A stretch of 64,000 nucleotides of DNA from Narthecium ossifragum (GCA_963920575.1 OY986975.1:4141961-4205960); one strand, 5' to 3'. Counted from the first letter of the stretch, positions 32,935-43,560 are shown. A program made the numbers and translations. Notes: generated from the sequence alone by a model not told the origin.

Positions 32935-33304
32935 AGCAAAAATGCTCTCTGACAGTGAAGACACCAAGATGCATAGCACTATTTGATCCTGCTCATACCA
33001 TGTGCGATACGCAGGATTGATAACTTCTACTGGTGCAGTAGTTGTTGAACTTACATCAGGATTTGGAATGCATGGAGGAGGACGAGAGATGTTCCATCCA
33101 CGTAACCATAGAGACGTTGGCCACGTAGATATGGAACGATCTGAGCTTGCCAGAGAAGAAAATTATCTCTGGTAAGTTTCACAGTTACCAGACTTTGGAT
33201 ATTGGTTGGAAGAATGGTTGATGAGGTGTGGGTAGTAAGAGCTGAAGAAGTTTGGGAAGCCATGAGGAAGGATTGACAGTGGTCACGAACAGCGTCTGAT
33301 ACCA
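32935..33304 (-). repeat. Duplicated leader and gag start (copy of ~32317-32683)
   Basis: AGCAAAAATGCTCTCTGACAG through CGTCTGATACCA repeats the sequence ending at 32683 with a few differences. Together with the extra LTR it forms a 621-bp tandem repeat, suggesting unequal exchange or a template jump at the 5' end. Confidence 0.9.
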
Positions 33305-34381
33305 TAAAAGATATGTGGATTCTCTCATTCCCAAACTTGGGAGAGAGCATGCTCTTTTATAATATGAAATGTGTAGCTGGCAATTACGTTTGAAAAAGGA
33401 AAACTTCATTTTACATATATGGTATAATTGGATTCCCATAATCATGGGATATGATGATTTGAATTGATATTAGAGATCTGCTCTAATCTCAGGTGATTTG
33501 CTTGATGAATGATATGCTGCCGAATTCGTCTGATTTTGAACATGATTCTTATTAGCAAGCGACCGGAAGATGTGGCGAGCCACTACTGTCGAGAATTAGT
33601 GATGAGGTCATTCTTTCAATTACAAAGCAGTGCAGATCATTTCATAGTTCATGATTTGTTACACGATTTGGCACAATATGTCTCTCATGAAGAGTGTCGT
33701 ATAATAGAGGACGGCGGTTCAGCATCTATCAGCACATGCAGAAGAGTGGGATACAATAAAAAATCTGTGCAAGTTTAAGAGGCTACGAACCATTGTCTTC
33801 AAGAGAGTAGTCATACTTGGTTCCAATTGGGAGGCTTTGCACAAGTGGTTCTCACAATTTACAAGCCTACGTGTCCTGACTCTAGAGAATTGCAATTTGA
33901 CAGAGTTGCCTGAGAGCATTGGAAGCTTAATGCATCTCCGATACTTAGATATCTCTTGGAATCAAAATTTGAAGAAGTTGCCTGAATCCTTATGTCGTCT
34001 TTAGAATCTCCACATGCTAAATGCATCCATGTGTCCAATTAGGATCATGCCGGAGGATATTTTTAATTTGATTTTCTTGAGACATCTATATGTGAGTGAA
34101 GAAGACGTGATCTAGAAAATAGAAGGAATAGAACAGCTCACTTTTCTCCGGGGACTAAGCAACTATAGTGTGAACAAGGAAAATGGGCACAGGATCATAG
34201 AGTTGAGGGATTTGAAGGAGCTTCGTGGGTTTCTAAGAATAAGCAATCTCCAGAACATTGAGAATAAGAATCAGGCCAGCGGTGCTAATCTGAAAGGTAA
34301 AATGCACATCGATAAATCATCATTTGATAGTATTCGTAGGGACATCACCACCGACGAAGTGGTGCTCGAAGACTTGGAGCC

Positions 34382-35435
34382 TGTAACCGCCAAAAACTGG
34401 CAGATTTGGAAGGTAAAAAAGAAGGTCAAAATCAGCACATAATGGGACTCACATCAATCCTCTCTCTTTCCTTCTAATACGTTCTCACGTACTTACAGTT
34501 CTCTCTGCCTCTCTGTTTTCTATCAAGCCCCCCACAAGCTTTCTTTCAAGCTGTTGTTGCAGACTACTCATTGGCCGCCTCCTACGCCACACATATGTAT
34601 AGGAAACATACGGGACTACTATCCAAAAATAGAGTCCAATCACAATCAATCAACGAGATAGTTGCGTATATTTTCTGTCCTTATCTGCATCTTTGATTAC
34701 CTTCACATGGACAGGAGAATCACTGACTTCACTTGCCAAATCAGCATAGATTTGAATCAAGGTCGGTTAATGTTTGAATCTCATTCAAATTAATCTCACT
34801 GCCCTCCAAAGATGCAAGATATGCTAATGCCACGTCAGCATGGCATTCATGCACGTTGATGAAGATCTCATGATGTTGAGATCGCCACGCCATGTCACCC
34901 TCCGCACTCGCCTCAAGTGCCGCCATGTGAGACGTGCACCCTCGACGCCTCGATGCCTTGACGCCTCCGGAGCTCGACGCCTCCGGAGCTCAACGCCTCG
35001 ACGTCTCCGAAGCTCGACGCCTCAACTATGCTCGTCGACGCCTCCGACACCTCGATGCGTCAACGCCTCTCGAGCTCGACTCGTCAACGCCTCTGTCATC
35101 GACGCCAAACTTGACCTCTGTCGACCATATTCGTCGACGCCAATCTCATGAGGGATTTCCCAATACTCTTTCTACCTAGGAGTAGCATATACTTAATCTA
35201 CATAAGAGTAGGAGTAGCCATTAATCTGCATAGGAGTAGGAGTAGTCATCAACCTTTCATAGGATTAGTCGCAGCCATAACATAGATTTGGATTTAGAAC
35301 TTTCAAAAATCGTCTTAATTGAAACACGGTAGAACCCATCTTCCTTCTGATCTTGTTTATGGTCGGCACACCTCATGTGCTAGCGACCACACACCCATCC
35401 GGGACACAGGTTTTTGTTCTCTTTTTCCAGGAACA
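34382..35435 (+). mobile_element. Solo LTR, family A, in the LRR region (TSD GAGCC/GAGCG)
   Basis: Begins TGTAACCGCCAAAAACTGGC and ends TTTTTCCAGGAACA. GAGCC (34377-34381) and GAGCG (35436-35440) flank it, a 5-bp TSD with one change. Joining the flanks restores the LRR frame (LEDLEP|HPDIKSL). At 1054 bp it is about twice as long as the family A LTR at 21593-22096, due in part to a minisatellite at 34930-35150. It has the family block CATAGGAGTAGGAGTAG. Confidence 0.88.
34930..35150. repeat. GC-rich minisatellite in the solo LTR
   Basis: Imperfect units of CTCCGGAGCTCGACGC and CGACGCCTCGATGC repeat about a dozen times. The same kind of TCGA-rich repeat is found in the other family A copies (20030-20215, 56890-57240). 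Confidence 0.75.
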
Positions 35436-36262
35436 GAGCGGCATCCAGATATCAAATCCCTCGATATCTATGGATATGGGGGTGACAGATTCCAAGCTGG
35501 TTCGGCACCCAACATCTCTCAAATCTAAAGAATATTCATTTGGAGCACTTTGGAAGCTGGAAATATCTTCCACCGCTTGGACAATAGCCCTCCCTCAAGT
35601 CTCCTTCTATCAAATCGTTTCCAGCAATCAAGAAAATTGGTGATGAATTCCATGGTAATGGTGATATCAGGGTCTTTCCATCACTTTGAGGTGCTCGGAT
35701 TTGATTACATGCAAGGATGGGAAGACTGGTCAGGAGGAGAAGGGAACCAATTGTTTCATGTTCTGCGCGAGCTTAGAATTCAAAGATGCCCGAAACTGAG
35801 AAATATATTGATCTACCTTCCTCTGTCACTTACCAATTGTTTCTCCATGACTGTCAAGATTTGATGACATTGGAAGGATTGCAAGCTCTTCCATCGCTCC
35901 AGAGTCCAACCATTAGAAGTGACCGAAGCTGCTACTGCTGGCTGCCGCATCCTCCTGATCATCATCATCGTATTACTGCAAACTTTAGTATTACTGAAAA
36001 ATCTCACCAAACTATTTATAGGTAGATGAGGCAATCTTCAGTCCTTCCCACCAGAGCTGCACACTCTTTACTCCCTTTTCTCGTTAAGTATATGGTACTG
36101 TTTAGAGATCCAGTCACTGCCAGAGAAGGGCCTGCCCACCTCCCTTGCATGCTTGGAGATTAGAGACTGTCCCGTATTGAGCGAGCGCTGCCAAAAGGAG
36201 ACGGCGCTGATTGGCACAAGATTGCCCACATCAACAGGGTCAATATTTATGGCCCCTTCTAG

Positions 36263-36870
36263 TGAGGTATTGGCGCAGGGTGAGCGTGAAAAGTGGAGGC
36301 CTCTCGACGGGAGAGACGACCGTCCTTTCTGTGGAAGAAAAAATCAGAATTCTCAATAGGAGAAAGCTACTCAAAATTTCTATTAATCAAAAACTACCTT
36401 AAAAAACAAACCCTAGATCCCCTTTTATAGATTAAGGAGAGACCAACTTATATATGAACTCAACTTCCTAAGGATAGGAACAAATCCCAATCAAATTATT
36501 AATCAAACTGCTAAAATTGAAAAGAAATCTAGTTATGAAAAAAACCACCGAATATGGAAAGTTTTTAATAAAACTGAATTTTTGGGCATTAGAAAAAGAA
36601 ATTTGGGCACGGAACGCCTTGGATCATGGGAAGATCTTCGATGACTCTTGTAGAGCTCACCGAGCCAGTCAATTCGACACCTCATACGCCCCGATCGGAC
36701 ACCGTGATCAAAAGTTATGCCATCCGACGACCACGGTCGTCCGGAGACCTAATTCGGACCGGTGAAAACCAGGTTCGCTCCGATCATCTTGGGTGTCCCA
36801 CTGGTTCAGCCTCCTCTGATGGTTCATCCTGTTCAGTTTCTCGACCTGCATCAGGTATGTTTAATTTACA
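36263..36870. other. LTR-like fragment downstream of the resistance pseudogene
   Basis: The sequence has retroelement LTR character (CCCTTTTATAGATTAAGGAG near 36420, GC-rich block GATCGGACACCGTGATCAAAAG near 36700) but no partner copy in the window. ORFs at 36517-36889 are not recognised. It may overlay the resistance gene 3' UTR. Confidence 0.35.
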
Positions 36871-38955
36871 CACCGTTCTGCTATTCTGATTGAATGCTTC
36901 CTTTCGAAAGTAGCTGCTGAGACCTCGATCTCATTTCTGAACATTTGTACTTGTATCTACCCAGGGTATTCCTGGATTCTTTTCTATTAGTTCAGCTTAA
37001 ATTTTTTTTTTTTGAAAGCTGGACTTGGGACCATTTTGCTTGAGGAGACAGACAGATGCTCATGACTCTCCAAGTACTGACAATGGCTCTTGCTTCAATT
37101 AGTTTGCTAGAAATGCATGCAACTTAATTTGTAAGACTCACATTCATATGTTCCATTGGAAGATTATGCCGCTTTGCATCTATAAATTGCAGCTTATTCA
37201 CTACGACATAGCTATATATTTTCCTGTTTTGGTTTTTGCTCTCCTTCTGTAGCATTTTTTGGATGTTCTGCATTGGACTTCAGGATGCCAAGCCTCTTCT
37301 AGTATTCTTTATTTCTTTGGGTCTTTGAATTGGCATTTGCAGTAATGTATCAAAAAAATATTCTATTTGAGATTTGAAGCCATAAATTTATGGTACACAG
37401 ATGCTTATGAAATTCAATTTTCCTTTTATTTCTCAGCTTATGTGGAGACAGAGTATATATAAACGCCATGGTTCAAGAGCAGGACGATTGCATTAGCAAG
37501 GTCATCACTTAAACAATACATCAACAAGAGATTAAACTGAAACTTCTCTTCAATGTATGAGGTATTCTCATAACTTCACAATTTTCAATTTTTTTTTTCC
37601 ACCCCCTTAGGTGACTATATTGTAGGAATTGGAACTGATCACTACCTGGTTAGGATGTATAAATCCTGCATGCAATGTTTTGTGGTGTCTTCAATGCGAC
37701 TGAAACCATTCCAAATATTCTCGAAAACGTACATAAGGAGGAGCAACTGAAGGATAGTTTGGAAAGCAAAATTTAGATGGCTTCAGGTGGTTAATAGTAA
37801 GGTACAGGGGTTGCTTCATATTGGTGATTGCTTCATATATCTCAATTGATGTGTGTAAAACTCTCTTAGACAGCTTGAGTTGCTCTTCCACTCTTTTATA
37901 TCACTTTTGAGTTTTTCTTCTAAGATTTAATATACGCAACTTTCTATATATATTTCATCAACAAGGCAAAGGGCATGATAAACATTATTCCTGAAGTAGA
38001 AGCTGAACCCCATCAACAAGGCCATATGCACTTTCTAGTAAGGCTGCAGCATCCAATTATGCAGTGAAAATGGATTCAAAGTCTGAGATCAACTATACTA
38101 ATTAGCAGTTGAGTTGGCTAGACAAGGTTAATTTGCATCTTATATGGAATTCTTTGGAACAACTGGAAATTTTAGCATAAACCCAGGTTTCAGGATGAAG
38201 AGATACATTCTATTATCTAAGGTTTGATGTATGCATGAGAAGATGTGGTTTTTCATGTACCTAATATTTTTTTTCACATAGAGAACCATTAGGCTCAACT
38301 TTTGAGTGAAAATAGAACTAACTTCTTCTTCTTACTTGATTTTCTGCGTTCCAGAGACATGAGTTATAGAGAAAGTTTGCTTTTTTTTAGCTTTCTTTAA
38401 TGGAAAACTGCTCCAGGTTAGTACAATATTCTTTTCTAGGCTTTTTAAGAAGAAAGTCTTTCCATATTGACAAATTCACTATCATTCATTCAGGATTTTA
38501 AATGAAAAACAAAAAAAAAATTTAGACATTAGCAATGGAATACAGTAAGAACACTCTGTATTAACAATAGTAGAACTCTCTGCTCAGAAGTATTGCTATG
38601 AAATCATTGATCAGCATGCAAATCTCTCTGCAAGATTGTCATCAAATCTCTGTGTAGAACACTATTCTCAGTAGTAATGCTGTCAAAATTTTCTATCCTA
38701 GCGTAAAAAACCCTTCAAAATAGAATTGGAAAAAAAAACTTCCAGTCTATGAATACATTGGGATTGGGATAAGCTAATTTTTAATCCTAAGGGCCTTCTC
38801 AGAGAAGCATGAAGAATATGCAATGATGTAATTAAACCAAAAGATTTCTACAGGCATTCCATTTGATTGGAATATTGACAACCAAACAAGAAGCTCTGCA
38901 GAACAGTGAACAACTAGCCTAACAAGAACAGCAAAAGAAGCATGCATCTTTTTGC
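36871..38955. other. AT-rich intergenic DNA, no gene seen
   Basis: No long frame with recognisable motif. The minus-strand frame at 37691-37891 is unsupported. The last ~200 bases may contain the 3' UTR of the minus-strand Ninja-like gene. Confidence 0.45.
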
Positions 38956-40280
38956 TCATGGTGTCACCATCACTATCTGCCGCAATGGATTCGAGCCGGT
39001 GGAGCCTCCGGCGTGCTCCACGAACTCTGCCGGCGAGAAGGAGCTCCCATGGCAGGAGCAAAGTATCCTCACCTCCGTCATCGAGTACCTGCACAACCAC
39101 CCGGATATGGTCCTCCCATTCGGGCCACTCCCGGTCGCCGAGACGCGGGGCATCCGAGGCAAGGCATTGGGTTTCTTGTCTTCTTTGTTCTTCTCATCTC
39201 CAACAACGACTCCGGTGGCTTTAACCGGCTGTGGAGATGCCGGTCGCCGAGAAGAAATGCTTTCATCTGACCGCCCCGGCGGCGAGGAAGAGAAGCGCCG
39301 GTGTGGTTCTTCTGGCGGAGTCTGAGTCAGGTGGCTCCTCGTCTCGCAGCTGCTGCTGCTCGACCTGCTAATCCTCTTCCCGCCTGCAAAGTGCGACAAG
39401 ATCTATCAACAACCATGCTTGCCAGTTCCAACCCAATCCAAAAAAAAACTACCTTTTTTTTAAAAAAATCTCGTGAAAGGAAATCGAAACAATCACTCAT
39501 AAAGTCTATAATCTAAGCATAATAGTCCATGAGCAATTTCGTGGAGGGATCAAAATCATCTTTTTAGAACATCTGAAATCGAGCGCTTCCAATGTGCAAA
39601 CCAATGCTTTTGTAGATTTCTAACATTCTAATGGAATTATATTGCATGATAACCAAATCCTAATGAGATGAAAGATAAATTATACCTGGATTGGCGGCGC
39701 TCCGATGGGAATCCGAGATGCCCGACGAGCCGCTTACGGGGGACACCATTCCGACGCCCTCCTCTTCCCTATTCTCCGTTCGCTGGTCCCAGCTGCTACC
39801 ATCTACGCAACCATTGGTGTTAACCGGCGACGTAAAGCCCTGACACGCCGTCGCCGCCGGCCAGAAGGACACGGGCACCACCCACGAGAACCCGTAACCA
39901 TTTCCGTACGGCACGTGCACCGTCACCGCTCCGGGCACGGCTTGGGCCCCGAACGATCCCCCATTAGGGAAAGGGTTAGGGCTCTGAGCCGCATTGTGGA
40001 AAAGGCTAAGGCAAGGGCTTTGGGGGGGCCTCGCATTGCGATCCCTAGCCCTGGATCGCGCCGCCTGCGCCTCAAGATCCGCGCGGTCCTCCGCCGAGCA
40101 CGACCACGCCGGAGCAACGCCGAGCCTCCTCGGCGACACGGAGCCAATAGCCGGCGCAGGCCTCACGGCGGGAGGATCCGAGGCGCCCTTCCCGCCGACG
40201 GAGAGTCCGAGGGTGAGCTCCAGCTCGCCGTCCTCCACCGCCGCTTCCGGCTCCGAGAACCCGACCCTCCTCGCATCCAT
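38956..40280 (-). CDS. Ninja/AFP-family protein (ABI5-binding-protein-like), two exons
   Basis: Exon 1 is 40280-39686 and exon 2 is 39383-38956, with a 302-bp GT-AG intron (CCAG|GTATAA … CTTTGCAG|GCGGG). The spliced frame is 340 residues, within the family's usual range. Near residues 18-26 it has the EAR repression motif LELTLGLSV (domain A), a SPRR/AEDRADLEAQ region (domain B area), and at the C-terminus domain C (MPRVSATGSGPNGRTISG, RYSMTEVRILCSCHGSSFSP, EFVEHAGG). Ninja/AFP proteins are nuclear adaptors that link TOPLESS co-repressors to bZIP or JAZ factors in abscisic-acid and jasmonate signalling. Domain C is intact. Exon 1 is GC-rich, usual for monocots. An ACGT-rich promoter lies upstream. 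This looks like the only intact host gene in the window. Assignment to AFP or NINJA subtype is open. Confidence 0.9.
39384..39685 (-). other. Intron of the Ninja/AFP-like gene
   Basis: Begins GTATAATTTATC and ends CTTTGCAG on the minus strand, 302 bp, AT-rich compared with the exons. It splits a glycine codon (phase 1) between NP and GKRISR. Removing it joins the exon frames without a stop. Confidence 0.87.
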
Positions 40281-40388
40281 CGAGATGATCGCCAGTCTCT
40301 AAAAAGCTAGGGGTTTTGGATACGTGATCGATCCACACGGCGGAGCGGCGGTTGCTCAAATAGAAGCCGCCGGCAAAAGCGGAGGACG

Positions 40389-40737
40389 CCACGTGCGACG
40401 AGCTCGGAGGCTCGCGTGTCGACACGTGGAACGCAACTAGGGCTCTGTGTCTCTTTTCGTGTGCCAGATCAGCTGTTAAGGACGGAACAGGGGAACAGGG
40501 GAATACGGGAGCAAAAGGTGAGGACACGTAGTCTGCCACGTGGGAGTGGTCCTCGGAGGACATCAGTGGCTGACACGTTAGCATCGTCATGGCTGGAAAC
40601 GTGGCTCGCGTGGATTGGTCGTGTAAGTCTGGAGTGTTCGGAAGTAGCCAGCGTGTGCCACGTATCAGATGTCAGATGTCAGTCGTGACCTTTTTTAAAA
40701 CGTGGCAAGTTGTTTTCGAGGCACACAGGCAACGTGG
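40389..40737 (-). promoter_or_regulatory. G-box/ABRE cluster upstream of the Ninja/AFP-like gene
   Basis: Within 350 bp there are about nine ACGT cores: CACGTG at 40390, 40423 and 40537; CACGT or ACGTGG at 40525, 40574, 40599, 40659, 40700 and 40732. These include classical ABRE contexts (ACACGTGG, CCACGTGG). The cluster begins about 110 bp upstream of the start codon. bZIP factors of the ABI5/ABF group bind such sites, and AFP genes are known to be induced by abscisic acid, so the arrangement fits feedback control. That is inference. Confidence 0.7.
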
Positions 40738-41039
40738 TTGTGACGATATATGTGTCATTAGGTGCTACTTATTTTTTTCATCCCCTGTGTTAAGAATATG
40801 ACAATATATGTCATTATTCACTTATAATGTTTTTGATTTGACGCTAACGTTTGACATATAATTTTAAAATCGAGTTGATTTGAGTTTTCAATTAGCAACT
40901 ATCGTCATTCTTCATGTATAAACATGATAATTGAATGTGATTTGCTTATCAGACAACCACATTATTAATTATTTTATTAAACATTATGAATCCTTCTTGA
41001 TTTCACATCGTCATTTTTCAACTTATGGATATGACAATT

Positions 41040-41290
41040 TTTCTAGGATCATCCTTTACATAGCAATTATTCACATATATGCGTGAATGCCAATTTTTTC
41101 AAAAGCACATCTTACAAAAACATTCACAAGTACAAGTTGTATTTTTTTTAAAAGCACAACTAGAAGAAAAATTTTCACTCTTTACAATGCAATTACTCAC
41201 ATATACACCGGTGACAATTTTTCAAAAGCACAACTTGTAAAAAAAAACTTCAATAACACAGCTCGTATTTTTTCAAGAGTAAAATAAGAT
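41040..41290. repeat. Tandem ~120-bp repeat flanking the long-TIR element (left)
   Basis: TTACATAGCAATTATTCACATATA (in parts) at 41056 and TTTACAATGCAATTACTCACATATA at 41175 start two units that share TTTTTCAAAAGCACA. Similar units occur on the right side of the element (43076, 43165), so the element sits in or carries subterminal arrays. Confidence 0.6.
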
Positions 41291-41297
41291 TGTAAAA

Positions 41298-41688
41298 TCA
41301 TTTTGATACCGTCTAGTTTCACAAATTATCAATTTGGACCATGTGCTTTAAAACGTAATAAAACATGGTCTGCAGTTAACAATTCAGTCATTTTAGTCCC
41401 ATGACGAGGACAGCGTTAGTTGAGTTAACGGGAAACCGGTCACGTGAGGTCACGTCGCCGGTTTGGCGTTAAGTCAACAAACGGCGTTACAAAACTAGAG
41501 GGTACCAAAATGATATCGCCGTTAGTTGACATAAATTCAAGTGAAAATTAGTTTTTAGTACCCTCTAATTTCAAGTTTTTATAATCTGCTACCCTCTAGT
41601 TATAAAATGTAACTTTAATACCCTTATGTTACAAAACCGGGACGGGCTCAGACGGGGTTAGCTCCCCTTATACAAAACCACTCACGTG
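41298..41688 (+). repeat. Left terminal inverted repeat
   Basis: Includes AGTACCCTCTAATTTCAAG, GCTACCCTCTAGTTATAAAATG and ACCACTCACGTG, all found reverse complemented in the right arm. It contains an internal echo of the outer end (GGTACCAAAATGATATCGCC at about 41502). Confidence 0.88.
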
Positions 41689-41813
41689 CGATGTAGTGCA
41701 ACGTACGTGATCGCAATGAAAGAATATCTATTCCCACGTCATCTCTTCCCTGGCGGCGATCACAGCTCCCGATGCCGTCACCCGTCGACAAGGATTAGCT
41801 CCTCGCGATCGCG

Positions 41814-42690
41814 TTAGCGGAGGAGATTGTAAGACGCCCAGAGAGCGTCAAGCGGGCACGGCTTCCCGACATCTAGCCTTAGCCATGGCTTCCCCTTCCC
41901 ACTCCAGTGGAGCAAGCTCACTGGACCAGGGTGGAGATCCCTGCACAATCCCTCCACGTTGTCCCCTCCCAACCCGTGCTAGTTCCACCGGTGCTCGATC
42001 GGTGCCACCTCACCGGCGAATACCAGCAAGAACGGCGACAATGACCCCAACTCATAGATCCTTGCTTCTTTCTTCTGTACCTCCATCCATGACTCTAGTC
42101 TCTTGGTATAGCCCCCAAGCCTCCACCGGTTGAGATCGATAACCATCACTCCCATGTTGAAGTAGCAGGGGGAGTGAGATTGATTAGAGAAGACGGAGGG
42201 GTACTCTGGATGCCACCAGAAGACATCGGTGAAATGGGAGGAGAAGTTAGCATGACAATACTTGGGGGCCCCAAGGACGACGGTGGAGGCGAGGTCGACG
42301 GACCAGAGGCGGGCTACATCGTCGGCGACAACGAGTTCGGAGTCGAGTTAGATGAGTCGGTGGACGTGAGCGGGGAGGAGATCGGCGAGGTAAACGCGGG
42401 CGTAGTTCCGTGGTTGGTCGAGGGCGGGGTCAAAGCAATGGACTGTAAAAGGTAGAGATGGGAAGGCAGCGAGGACGGCGGTGCGGCCGAGTGGCTAGGA
42501 AGTGGAAAGAGATGGACTCCGAGCATGATGTGTGTTGCAGGACGGAGAGGACTCCAGGAAGCGAGCCACGGAGGTAAGTAGCATCAAGAGTCATGGCTAT
42601 GTGGACGGTGGGTGTGCCCGCGCAGATTGGGCCGGGGCCTCACGAAACTCCGGTAACAGTCTTGGTGCCAAGACGGAGGCTGAAGATGGG
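41814..42690 (-). pseudogene. GATL-type galacturonosyltransferase-like (GT8) gene copy, broken
   Basis: Minus-strand reading covers most of a GATL protein: [20 protein letters not shown] near 42630-42570, a frameshift near 42440, then RNYARVYLADLLPAHVHRL, LDSELVVADDVARLWSVDLA, CHANFSSHFTDVFW, CYFNMGVMVIDLNRW, IYELGSLSPFLLVFAGEVAPIEHRW, and HWSGKGKPW, ending at a stop at 41816-41814. The GT8 DxD metal site reads DSE rather than DSD, and two premature stops occur (after HVHRL and HRWN). The N-terminal membrane anchor is missing. GATLs are Golgi glycosyltransferases of cell-wall (pectin/xylan) synthesis and are single-exon, so a DNA-level capture is possible. It lies wholly inside the long-TIR element. 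Confidence 0.88.
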
Positions 42691-42738
42691 AAAGCCAGAA
42701 TACCGCCTTCATATGGCGGGAAAGTATGGAAAACCACT

Positions 42739-43053
42739 CACGTGAGTGGTTTTGGATGAACGGTGACTAATGCCATCTGACGAGGGGTACTAAATCGACC
42801 TATTTTGTAACATGAGGGTACTAAAGTTACATTTTATAACTAGAGGGTAGCAGATTGTAAAACCTTGAAATTAGAGGGTACTAAAAGCTAATCCACGTGA
42901 CCTCACGTGATCGGTTTCCCGTTAACTCAACTAACGTCGTCCTCGCCATGGGACTAAAATTACTAAATTGTTAACTACATGCCCTATTTTGTTACGTTTA
43001 AAAACACACGATCCAAATTGATAATTCTTGAAATTACAGATACCAAAATGATA
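42739..43053 (-). repeat. Right terminal inverted repeat
   Basis: CACGTGAGTGGTTTTGG, then AACATGAGGGTACTAAAGTTAC and TAACTAGAGGGTAGCAGATTG, match the reverse complement of the left arm. It starts in the palindrome ACCACTCACGTGAGTGGT. Confidence 0.88.
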
Positions 43054-43061
43054 TTAGTCCA

Positions 43062-43560
43062 ACAAAATTCATCCGTTACATAGCAATTATTCATATTATA
43101 TATGGATGAAATTCAAAACTACAACTTGTATTTTTCAATGTGCAACCTGTATAAATGTTTTATCAATATTTACATGGCAATTACTCACATATATACATGG
43201 ATTCAACTTCTAATTTTCAGAACTACAAATACAATGAAGAGTTCACACAACACTTGTGCATTACATACAACTTTTGATTTTTAGAAGTACAACTTATACA
43301 ACAATATTTGTTTCTTGTACATAGAAACATTTATACAATACATACAACCCTTGATTTCAGAAGTACAACTTATACAATAACATTTCTTTCCTTCTACGTA
43401 TAAACACCAGTACAGTACATACAATTCTTGATTTCAGAAGTACAACTTATATCATAACAATTGATTTCTTGTACATACAAACACATGTACAATATATACA
43501 ACTCTTCAACATTGCTACCAATCATGATGCTCGCCTTTTACAGTCATGCATAACAACACA
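43062..43560. repeat. AT-rich tandem repeats, ~78-bp unit
   Basis: TACATACAAC..TTGATTT..AGAAGTACAACTTATA recurs at about 43262, 43340, 43417 and partly at 43490, each followed by a TTTCTT..TAC.TA.AAACA segment. The first part (43076-43200) carries GCAATTATTCA/GCAATTACTCACATATA units like those at 41056-41290. Confidence 0.75.

Larger units (their letters stand above)
28575..33554 (-). mobile_element. Ty1/copia element, Ale/Retrofit type, with partial 5' duplication (TSD GCAAG)
   Basis: Flanked by GCAAG (28570-28574, 33555-33559) and bounded by 250-bp LTRs at 28575-28824 and 33305-33554 that differ at about 8 positions (3%). On the minus strand the order is gag, integrase, RT, RNase H, the copia order. 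The LTR termini are TA...TA rather than TG...CA. A third LTR (32684-32934) and a second copy of the leader and gag start (32935-33304) show a 621-bp tandem duplication at the 5' end. Stops and frameshifts in gag and RT show that it is inactive. It lies in the NB-ARC region of the resistance gene, opposite to its direction. Confidence 0.95.
27546..36262 (+). pseudogene. CC-NB-LRR disease-resistance gene, broken by two retroelements
   Basis: The first exon-like frame (27546-28256) has an Rx-type coiled-coil (residues ~10-110, with LKDAADDADDLLDEFEYD) and an NB-ARC P-loop GMGGMGKTT at residues 208-216. A large deletion then joins it to RNBS-B-like sequence; a GLPLA equivalent (GWPLAAKTLGSLL, ~28300) and [20 protein letters not shown] (~28430) follow with stops and shifts. 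The Ale copia element splits it at 28574. NB-ARC winged-helix sequence (VHDLLHDLAQYVSHEECRI) resumes at 33560, then LRRs (LRVLTLENCNLTELPESIG). A solo LTR splits the LRRs at 34381 between LEDLEP and HPDIKSLDIYGYGGDRF. The last LRRs carry several frameshifts and end CPVLSERCQKE…GPF near 36262. It would have been a cytoplasmic immune receptor; it is now dead. Confidence 0.9.
41298..43053. mobile_element. Long-TIR element (Pack-MULE-like) carrying a GATL gene copy
   Basis: Left arm 41298-41688 and right arm 42739-43053 are inverted repeats of each other: outer ends ATCATTTTGATACC and GGTATCAAAATGAT-like, middle TTGAGTTAACGGGAAACCGGTCACGTG and its complement, inner ends ACCACTCACGTG and its complement. 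The left arm has about 100 extra bases. The enclosed GC-rich kilobase encodes a glycosyltransferase-like pseudogene. Long arms with a captured gene are typical of Pack-MULEs. The expected 9-bp TSD was not found, so the class is not certain. Confidence 0.72.

Noticed and set aside
39705..40310. Plus-strand ORF of 201 codons
   Set aside because: Antisense shadow of exon 1 of the Ninja/AFP-like gene; arginine-rich only because of GC content.
42174..42455. Plus-strand ORF of 93 codons in the long-TIR element
   Set aside because: Antisense shadow of the GATL pseudogene, whose motifs are clear on the minus strand.
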